Positions 18,304 to 20,000 of a stretch of 20,000 bases of DNA are shown piece after piece; the stretch's first letter is position 1; every line of letters starts with the position of its first letter. The position numbers and the translations under genes are program-made. The notes beneath the pieces were generated by a model, which saw only the letters and a list, made by a program, of their open reading frames with translations, searched no databases and was not told the DNA's origin. This DNA is from Priapulus caudatus (lineage: Eukaryota; Priapulida; Priapulimorpha; Priapulimorphida; Priapulidae): the NCBI RefSeq assembly GCF_000485595.1, contig NW_014577083.1, positions 684,909-704,908 of the forward strand, written 5' to 3'.

Positions 18304-19400
18304 TCCTAAATGCTTCAAAACGAAACACGCTGATTTGGATTAACATATATAATTTTGGTGCACTATATGTACAACTCAATAGACCAAAGCTTACGACACG
18401 GTATACGATGAACACTGATATAGGAAAAATAAACCAAATACACGACAAACTAAATTGCCAAATTTTTCGTAAAGAACATCTTTTCAAAACATGAGATTCT
18501 ATTATACTATAAGTATAAGTAAAACATGACTGGTAAAGAATTAAGTGCAACTATAAATAAGTTTTTTCAAAAACTGCGTCTAGCAGTGATATGACGGTTG
18601 AGAATAATATTATATTTATATTTATATTTATATATACGGCAAACGTCACGCGCATTCAAACGAGATATTTATGCGTTAAACCCGACTTTACACAGAACAC
18701 GTACGGTTCATGCTGCTTCCTTGTGAATTGCATGCCTTTAAGCTCAATGCTACATCAATATACACTCTGTCCTAACCAAGGAATGATTAAATAACGTCGA
18801 TTACCTTATTACAAAATGTCTCAAAACTTCATATAATATTTACACAACATCAGGGTTTAGAGAAAAATCCATCATTGTGCACATTGATGCACTATGGCCG
18901 TCTAATCAATGGCCAAGTCGATTGAAGCATTGTAGTCTGCCAGACTCACCCTTGACCAAGGTTGCTGTCGCCGGCCGCAGTAGCGGTAGTGGTCAGTCAG
19001 TCAGCACCGCCCCTCGCCGGACAGTCAGCTCGGTTGAAGTCTTGCTAGACTCACGCGTCTACGTGCACCGTACGTCGCCGCGTACGTCACAGCTGTACAG
19101 AGTTAGCGGGCCGTGGTTTTTTTTTACGGAGTCCGAGAAACGCGCGGAGAACAGTCCGGGTCCGGGTTCCGTTGGTCCGGATTCCGGTTTCCGACACGAC
19201 GCACGACGGCCGCCGTACCGGCCGTCACATACACAGCACGCACATCACACATCACACACGGACACACCACGTCGTCGCGTCGTCGTCGTCGTCTCTCATG
19301 CGACGCCTCACGCGTGCGACGCGCATACACACCGTCGTGAGCGGCGCCGGAGCGCTCTTCGTTTCGTTTCCGTAAATATTAAAACCGGCCAGACGTGTAT
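18304..19400 (-). other. probable 3' UTR of SoxB1 gene
   Basis: Extends from the SoxB1 stop codon to the candidate AATAAA. The stop-proximal part (about 18950-19340) is CpG-rich, with GTC/CGTC runs near 19265-19295. The distal part is AT-rich. It contains Pumilio-type octamers at 18366-18373 and 18837-18844, and a third at 19398-19405 overlaps the stop codon. A plus-strand open frame of 192 codons at 18877-19455 lies antisense to it and is not supported as a gene. Confidence 0.55.
18837..18844 (-). promoter_or_regulatory. Pumilio response element in SoxB1 3' UTR
   Basis: The transcript sequence is UGUAAAUA, a full match to the UGUAHAUA consensus of Pumilio/PUF proteins. Companion sites are UGUACAUA at 18366-18373 and UGUAAAUA at 19398-19405. 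Confidence 0.4.
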
Positions 19401-20000
19401 TTACATATGCGTGAGCGGAACAGTGCCGACCGTGCCCTGTCCGAGGCTTTGGTAATGCCCTTGCATTTGCAGTCTATGCTGAGCATTGGGATCGTTTGCG
19501 TCACCAGGTAGATACATACTGATCATCTCGCGGAGGTCGCCCTGCGCGACGTGGCCCCTGCCTCTGGCCTCCATGGCAGCGGCCGCAGCCGCCGAGCTGC
19601 TGATGGGACCGGGTTCGTTCTTCACGGAGCCGGCCGCAGACTGCTGCATCTGCGAGCTCTGCATGGACGAGTAGGGCGACGAGTACATATAACTGCTGCC
19701 GCTGTTCATGTACGAGCCGGCCGACGTCGGCTGAGCGGCGTGCATCTGCGCCGCCGCCGCCATGTCGTACCTGTGATAGAGGCCGCCATTTGCCGCTGCC
19801 ATTTGTCCGCTGAGTGCGTGCTGCTGGTAGGCGGTCGGGTCGTGCATCATCGGGTAGCCATTGGGCATGTACCCGTTCATCTGTCCGTACATGTCGCGAC
19901 CGACCGACTGCACGGGCGAGCTGGTCGCGCCGGGCATCAGACTGCCTGGCAGGCTGTACTTGTCCTTTTTCATCAGCGTTTTGGTCTTCCTGCGCGGCCT
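19401..20000 (-). CDS. SoxB1 transcription factor, C-terminal part (partial)
   Basis: SoxB1 proteins bind AACAAT-like DNA in the nucleus through an HMG box and maintain neural and pluripotent progenitors. Here 199 residues and the stop (TAA, 19401-19403) are present. The start and nearly all of the HMG box lie beyond 20000. The fragment opens with RPRRKTKTLMKKDKY, the basic end of the HMG box plus the group-B extension, followed by SLPGSLM. Then comes a Met/Tyr/Gln/Ser-rich activation region with repeated YM and HRYD, as in vertebrate Sox2. VKNE (fragment residues 126-129) fits the sumoylation consensus and corresponds to VKSE of Sox2. A run of six alanines follows. DLREMISMYLPG (155-166) and the closing VPLTHM match the conserved SoxB1 C-terminus. 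No intron or lesion is seen. I cannot tell a sole SoxB1 from one of several paralogues, so no symbol is given. Confidence 0.96.
   Translation of the reverse strand, partial: RPRRKTKTLMKKDKYSLPGSLMPGATSSPVQSVGRDMYGQMNGYMPNGYPMMHDPTAYQQHALSGQMAAANGGLYHRYDMAAAAQMHAAQPTSAGSYMNSGSSYMYSSPYSSMQSSQMQQSAAGSVKNEPGPISSSAAAAAAMEARGRGHVAQGDLREMISMYLPGDANDPNAQHRLQMQGHYQSLGQGTVGTVPLTHM

Noticed and set aside
18877-19455. 192-codon plus-strand frame antisense to the SoxB1 3' end
   Set aside because: Open because of CpG-rich sequence; it overlaps the SoxB1 stop and has no family resemblance.

Overview
This window is animal nuclear DNA, most likely from an invertebrate bilaterian, probably marine. Three things point this way. 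The right edge (minus strand) carries the C-terminal part of a SoxB1 (Sox1/2/3-type) transcription factor. A decayed PIF/Harbinger transposon sits near the left end. The rest is gene-poor DNA crowded with simple repeats, in which CpG is not visibly depleted. I cannot name the species.

Layout. 1-437: five perfect copies and the start of a sixth of an 84-bp minisatellite, cut by the window edge. 438-1076: non-coding, with a G-quadruplex-like tract. About 1077-2933: a PIF/Harbinger element with an intact-looking TATA/initiator promoter, a transposase pseudogene (two nonsense codons and one +1 frameshift) and arrays of an 11-bp GTTGCG motif on both sides. 2934-7650: non-coding DNA with CAT, TG, AT and GA microsatellites. 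About 7735-9900: a 2.1-kb minisatellite of 25- and 27-bp units, degenerate on the left and nearly uniform at 9512-9835. 9900-14940: mostly unique non-coding DNA with GT, a perfect (AG)41, CA, GAT and TG/TGCA arrays. 14947-15672: about 730 bp of almost continuous alternating purine-pyrimidine repeat. 15673-18297: non-coding, with further GT/GTCT, AT, GA and GATA repeats. About 18298-19400: probable 3' UTR of the SoxB1 gene. 19401-20000: SoxB1 coding sequence, running off the right edge.

Only one functional protein gene (SoxB1, partial) and one dead transposase are supported. The window is essentially the downstream flank of SoxB1. Nearly all other open frames are translations of repeats whose period is a multiple of three or which lack stop codons, and they are not genes. 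By my rough tally, simple and tandem repeats cover about a quarter of the window. The most unusual structures are the helically spaced 11-bp arrays of the Harbinger element, the two-stage 27-bp minisatellite, and three Pumilio-type octamers in the SoxB1 3' end, one of them across the stop codon.
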